DNA from: Desulfovibrio sp. UBA4079
GTDB taxonomy: Bacteria; Desulfobacterota; Desulfovibrionia; Desulfovibrionales; Desulfovibrionaceae
Direction of reading: 5' to 3'
Assembly: GCA_002382645.1 (NCBI GenBank)
Contig: DFYP01000187.1
Location: forward strand, 1-9,008
DNA length: 9,008 bases
Positions within the stretch are counted from its first letter, which is position 1, and every line of letters begins with the position of its first letter. Position numbers and translations under genes: made by a program. The notes below the pieces were generated by a model. It was not told the DNA's origin, did not search any database, and was given only the letters and a program-made list of their open reading frames with translations. Shown here in pieces: positions 5,992 through 9,008 of the stretch.

Positions 5992-7455
5992 ATGAACGAA
6001 AAAAAACTCCATCTCCTGACCGGGATCATCGCGGTGGCGGCGCTGCTGCCGCTCGTCCTGGTCAATACCGAATCCTGGGACACCGTGCTGGCCGAGCTGG
6101 GTTACAGAACCCAGGACTGGAGCGCCATCAGGCCCTGGCTCCTGGACCTGGGCTGGTACGGTCCCTATTACCTCTACCGCCTGTTCAACGAGCTCTCCCT
6201 GCTCACCGGCATTCCGCCCAAGGTCTTCCCCAACGCGCTCTGCGTGCTCTCGATCCTGGGGATCGCCCGGGAGGTCTTCCGGCTGTTGCGCGAGCGCTAT
6301 GGGGCCGGGCTGCCGGCGGCCCACGCCGGGGCCTGGACGGTCCTCTGCTTCCCGGTCTGGCACATCTTCATCTCCAGCGCCGTGTTCGTGAACATCGTCT
6401 GCCTCTGGCTCTTTCTCGTGGCGGCCCGGCTCTGGTACCGCAGCAAGCCGCTGGCCGCCGTGTTCTTCCTCCTCTCCGTCCAGCTCTTTTCCGTGTTCGC
6501 CTTTGCCGTGGGCTTTGCCGCGGCCGACTTCCTGCTCACGGTGACGCGCGAGAACTTCCGCTCCAAGGTCCTGCGCACCGTGCTGTTCTGCGCGGGCCTG
6601 GTGGTCCTGTTCCTCGTCTTCCAACAGGTGGTCAGCGTCCACGGCACGGACGGGAACTACAACACCTTCAACCTGGAGCAACTGGGCAGCGTGGTCCAGT
6701 ACAGCCTCACCGCCGGCATGCTCCTGCTCCTCACCGTGCTCCTGGCGAAAAGACTCCGCGATCCCCGCGAGGCCGAGACCCTTATCCGGCGCATGGCCGC
6801 CGTGCTCACGCTCATGCTCTTCGCCGGCCTGGCCTACTGGGCCGTGGGTCGGCCCCTGCGCTTCTTCGCCTTCGGCAGTTTCGGCGCGCGGCACGCCATC
6901 CTCATGTGCGTGCCCCTGGGGCTCTTCGTCGGAATCCTCTGCGATTTTGCGGCCCGGCGAGTGAACGCCACCGTGATCCTGAGGTCCGCCCTGGCCGTGT
7001 GCGCGATCCTGCTGGTGCTCCTGTACCAGGGCTACGACCACAAGATCGCCGCGGTCCTCTACTCGGACATGCTCAGCCAGGCCTTCGCCACAATCCCCCC
7101 GCCGCCGTCCGGCTACGTGGTCGTCACCAACCAGGGCTTCGAGCCGCCGCGCCATCTGCACAGCTACGAGGTGAACATGGCCCTGTACAAGGCCTATGGC
7201 CGGGCCGCCTGGATGTGCAACGGGGTCTATGAAAAGCAGCTCGGCACCAGCCGCGAGGCCCTCCAGAAATACTACAAGGGCACACCGCAGTCCCGGAAGC
7301 TGTACATCGCCGGAGACGCCGACGGCGAGGCCTACACGCGCTTTGTCTTCCAGCTCAAGGATTTCCACCAGGAAGGCCGCATCTGGTACTGGCTGTACCA
7401 CCTGCTGGGCCGCTACGACGCCTTCGAGCCCCGGCTCACACAGGAGTCCCCATGA
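5992..7455 (+). CDS. Polytopic inner-membrane protein of unknown function, possibly a GT-C-type glycosyltransferase
   Basis: I do not recognise a specific family. The 487-residue protein starts with a membrane helix (about 6-24). The first outer loop contains acidic residues in NTESWD (E27, D30) and an aromatic stretch LGWYGPYYLYRLFNEL. About eight or nine more hydrophobic segments follow, near residues 78-98, 112-150 (two), 153-183, 193-215, 233-253, 268-285, 302-320 and 327-345. A soluble C-terminal region of about 140 residues is probably periplasmic. An N-terminal helix, an acidic first loop, a P-Y/L-Y motif, many helices and a C-terminal soluble domain recall GT-C enzymes that use polyprenyl-linked sugars, but no diagnostic motif is present. 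The ATG has no clear ribosome site, yet the helix begins just after it and no better in-frame start is seen. Its stop overlaps the next gene's start by ATGA, so the two are translated together. Confidence 0.85.
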   Translation: MNEKKLHLLTGIIAVAALLPLVLVNTESWDTVLAELGYRTQDWSAIRPWLLDLGWYGPYYLYRLFNELSLLTGIPPKVFPNALCVLSILGIAREVFRLLRERYGAGLPAAHAGAWTVLCFPVWHIFISSAVFVNIVCLWLFLVAARLWYRSKPLAAVFFLLSVQLFSVFAFAVGFAAADFLLTVTRENFRSKVLRTVLFCAGLVVLFLVFQQVVSVHGTDGNYNTFNLEQLGSVVQYSLTAGMLLLLTVLLAKRLRDPREAETLIRRMAAVLTLMLFAGLAYWAVGRPLRFFAFGSFGARHAILMCVPLGLFVGILCDFAARRVNATVILRSALAVCAILLVLLYQGYDHKIAAVLYSDMLSQAFATIPPPPSGYVVVTNQGFEPPRHLHSYEVNMALYKAYGRAAWMCNGVYEKQLGTSREALQKYYKGTPQSRKLYIAGDADGEAYTRFVFQLKDFHQEGRIWYWLYHLLGRYDAFEPRLTQESP

Positions 7456-8390
7456 CCGGACCCGAGGCCCCCGGCAGCCGCATCGACCTGGGCCAGCTGC
7501 GCGACATCCCCTGCCCGCTCTGCGGCGGCGGCCGCTCCCGGGTCAAGATCAGGGAACGGTTCGCGGACCTGAACAGCGCCTTCGACTATTTCTCCGAGGA
7601 CGGCGGCCACTACCGGATCAACGAGTGCCTGGAGTGCGGATTCGTCTACTCCTCCCCGGTGCTCAGCGAGGAGGCCGTGCGCCGGCTCTACAACGCCGCG
7701 GACGCCAGCCCCTGCACGGACCAGACCTCGGATCAGTCCATCTCCGTCAACATGCGGCGCTACGTCCAGCGGCTCATGCGCCACTCCGGCATCCGCTCCG
7801 GCCGCCTCCTGGACATCGGCTGCGGCTGCGGCCATCTGCTGCGGGCCGCGCAAGGCCTCGGCCTGGAGGCCCAGGGCATCGATCCCAGCCAGGACGCAGT
7901 GCAGACCGCCTGCGGCCAGGGCTGCGCCGCGCTGCACGGGAACTACACGGCCGAGTCCTTTCCGGAGAACCACTTCGACCTGGTCAGCGTGATCCACGTC
8001 ATCGACCACGTCCTGGACCCGCTGGGGCTGTTGCGCAACGTCCGCCGCCACCTGCGGCCCGGCGGCGCGGTCCTGGTGGCCACCCACAACATCGCCAGCC
8101 TGCTGGCCCGGATCACCGGGGACAGATTCCTGGCCTACAACATCCAGCACATCACCTACTACACCCCGGCCAGCCTGGACCGGATGATCGCGGCCGCGGG
8201 CCTGAAACCGGTGAAACGCCTGCGCTCGCTGACCACCTACTCCCTGCGGCACCTGGCCCAGAACGGCCTGCGCGACCCCTGGCGGCGGCGCGCGGAAAAG
8301 ACCCTGTCCCTGCTCGGGCTGGGCGGCCTGCAGCTGACCTTCCCGTTCGGGAACATCGAGGCCGTGGCGGTCAAGAGAGAGGCGTCTTGA
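7452..8390 (+). CDS. Class I SAM-dependent methyltransferase with an N-terminal zinc ribbon
   Basis: The 312-residue protein begins with two Cys pairs, CPLC (21-24) and CLEC (59-62), in the pattern of a four-cysteine zinc ribbon. The methyltransferase core follows: motif I LLDIGCGCGHLL (119-130), the acidic end of strand beta2 in GIDPS (D144), ENHFDLVSVIHVIDHVLDP (172-190) as motif II with the helix that usually reads LEHVPDP, and LRPGGAVLVATHN as motif III. This is the Methyltransf_23-like architecture often found in polysaccharide and secondary-metabolite clusters, where it transfers a methyl group to a sugar or small molecule in the cytoplasm. The substrate is not readable. The start ATG at 7452 overlaps the upstream stop and has CAGGAG at 7441-7446, 5 bases before it. 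The 3' end overlaps the convergent flippase-like gene by 20 bases. Confidence 0.93.
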   Translation: MTGPEAPGSRIDLGQLRDIPCPLCGGGRSRVKIRERFADLNSAFDYFSEDGGHYRINECLECGFVYSSPVLSEEAVRRLYNAADASPCTDQTSDQSISVNMRRYVQRLMRHSGIRSGRLLDIGCGCGHLLRAAQGLGLEAQGIDPSQDAVQTACGQGCAALHGNYTAESFPENHFDLVSVIHVIDHVLDPLGLLRNVRRHLRPGGAVLVATHNIASLLARITGDRFLAYNIQHITYYTPASLDRMIAAAGLKPVKRLRSLTTYSLRHLAQNGLRDPWRRRAEKTLSLLGLGGLQLTFPFGNIEAVAVKREAS

Positions 8391-9008
8391 GGCTCTTGCG
8401 CGAGGTGAGGTAGAAGGGGATTCCGGCCGTGGACACCGCGATGAGCCAGGCCCGGAAGAAGAGGTACAGCGAGGCCCCGCCCGCCAGACCGGGCGCGGCC
8501 AGGGTCAACAGGAAGTCGAAGGCGGCCTCGTTGACCCCGAGCCCGGCGCCGGGCAGCGGCAGGACCCCCAGGACGAAGGTCAGGGGCGTGGCCAGGAAGA
8601 TGCTCGCCGCGGCCGGACGCACAGGCAGGGACATGGCCCAGGCCAGGCAGAGCATGGCCAGCACGTAGCTGGCCTGCTGGACCAGGGCGAGCAGCAGCAG
8701 GCCGGTCATGGACCGCAGGCCCCCCACTCCGCCGGCGGCCGCCCGCAGGATCTCCCCGAGATGCTGCCCCCACTTGCCCCGGCGCTCAAGACTCCGGAGC
8801 AGCCGCTGGGCGTTCTCCCCGCCCAGGCAGCCCACGCCCGCCGCGGCGCAGGCCAGGCCCGCGGACACGCCCCAGGCAAAGACCCGGCCGCCCTCGCCGC
8901 CGAACACGGCCCAGCCCGCGGCCAGGCCCGCGGCTCCTAGGCCCAGGCCCAGGGCCGCCGGTCTTCCGGCCCGCACGCGCGCCAGGCCGAGGACAACCAG
9001 GCCGACGA
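8371..9008 (-). CDS. Flippase-like membrane protein (YbhN/AglD, LPG-synthase-TM type), 5' end outside the window
   Basis: The minus-strand frame is open from the window edge to a TGA at 8373-8371, so the N-terminus is missing. A GTG at 8976 gives 201 codons, but ten more in-frame hydrophobic codons continue upstream to the edge, so this GTG is probably internal. Several membrane segments are evident. The strongest family sign is VLPLPGAGLGVNEAAFDFLL in the C-terminal part, matching the P-G-x-G-x-x-E signature of the lysylphosphatidylglycerol-synthase TM/UPF0104 (YbhN, AglD) family. Another membrane segment and a short basic tail (SRKSLKTPLS) follow. Such proteins are thought to act on lipid or lipid-linked substrates in the membrane, and they often sit beside glycosyltransferases. 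Its neighbour is a convergent methyltransferase, and the two 3' ends overlap. Confidence 0.85.
   Translation of the reverse strand, partial: VGLVVLGLARVRAGRPAALGLGLGAAGLAAGWAVFGGEGGRVFAWGVSAGLACAAAGVGCLGGENAQRLLRSLERRGKWGQHLGEILRAAAGGVGGLRSMTGLLLLALVQQASYVLAMLCLAWAMSLPVRPAAASIFLATPLTFVLGVLPLPGAGLGVNEAAFDFLLTLAAPGLAGGASLYLFFRAWLIAVSTAGIPFYLTSRKSLKTPLS

Noticed and set aside
5866..7401. Antisense open frame (511 codons) opposite the membrane-protein gene
   Set aside because: The same shadow effect: its charged, repetitive composition has no domain, while the opposite strand encodes a coherent polytopic membrane protein with a coupled downstream gene.

Overview
This is a GC-rich bacterial chromosomal window from a Gram-negative organism. 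It carries an AcrAB-type RND efflux pump with a lipoprotein adaptor, and envelope-glycan genes. The gene style (a DPM1-like glycosyltransferase followed by a lipid-A-biosynthesis-N-terminal-like protein, GC-rich codons, initiator tRNA type) would fit a deltaproteobacterium such as the Desulfovibrionaceae. That placement is a guess from gene style and was not tested. I see no transposase, integrase, CRISPR array or phage gene.

Layout. At the left edge, on the minus strand, a family 2 glycosyltransferase (106-828) is followed by the first 31 codons of a small membrane protein that runs off the window. Next comes a stand-alone initiator tRNA (919-995) with its own -35 box upstream and a strong intrinsic terminator. 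A 350-base spacer follows, holding a promoter overlapped by a perfect 15-bp-arm palindrome (1112-1144) and a second promoter-like pair just before the pump genes. The pump operon consists of a periplasmic adaptor lipoprotein (1393-2595) and an inner-membrane RND transporter (2608-5745). It has no outer-membrane channel gene and ends in hairpins. The right part holds an unassigned polytopic membrane protein (5992-7455), translationally coupled by an ATGA overlap to a zinc-ribbon SAM methyltransferase (7452-8390). Converging on these from the minus strand is a YbhN/AglD-type flippase-like membrane protein (8371 to beyond 9008), whose 3' end overlaps the methyltransferase by 20 bases.

How the parts relate. 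The adaptor and transporter should form a proton-driven tripartite pump that borrows an outer-membrane channel encoded elsewhere. Its expression is probably controlled by a repressor that binds the palindrome and is also encoded elsewhere. The glycosyltransferase, membrane protein, methyltransferase and flippase-like protein all fit work on envelope glycans or glycolipids, but no substrate can be read from the sequence.

Nothing here is clearly a new system. The most interesting items are the orphan operator-like palindrome, the unassigned membrane-protein/methyltransferase pair, the changed drug-pocket residues in the transporter and the C:U first pair of the initiator tRNA.
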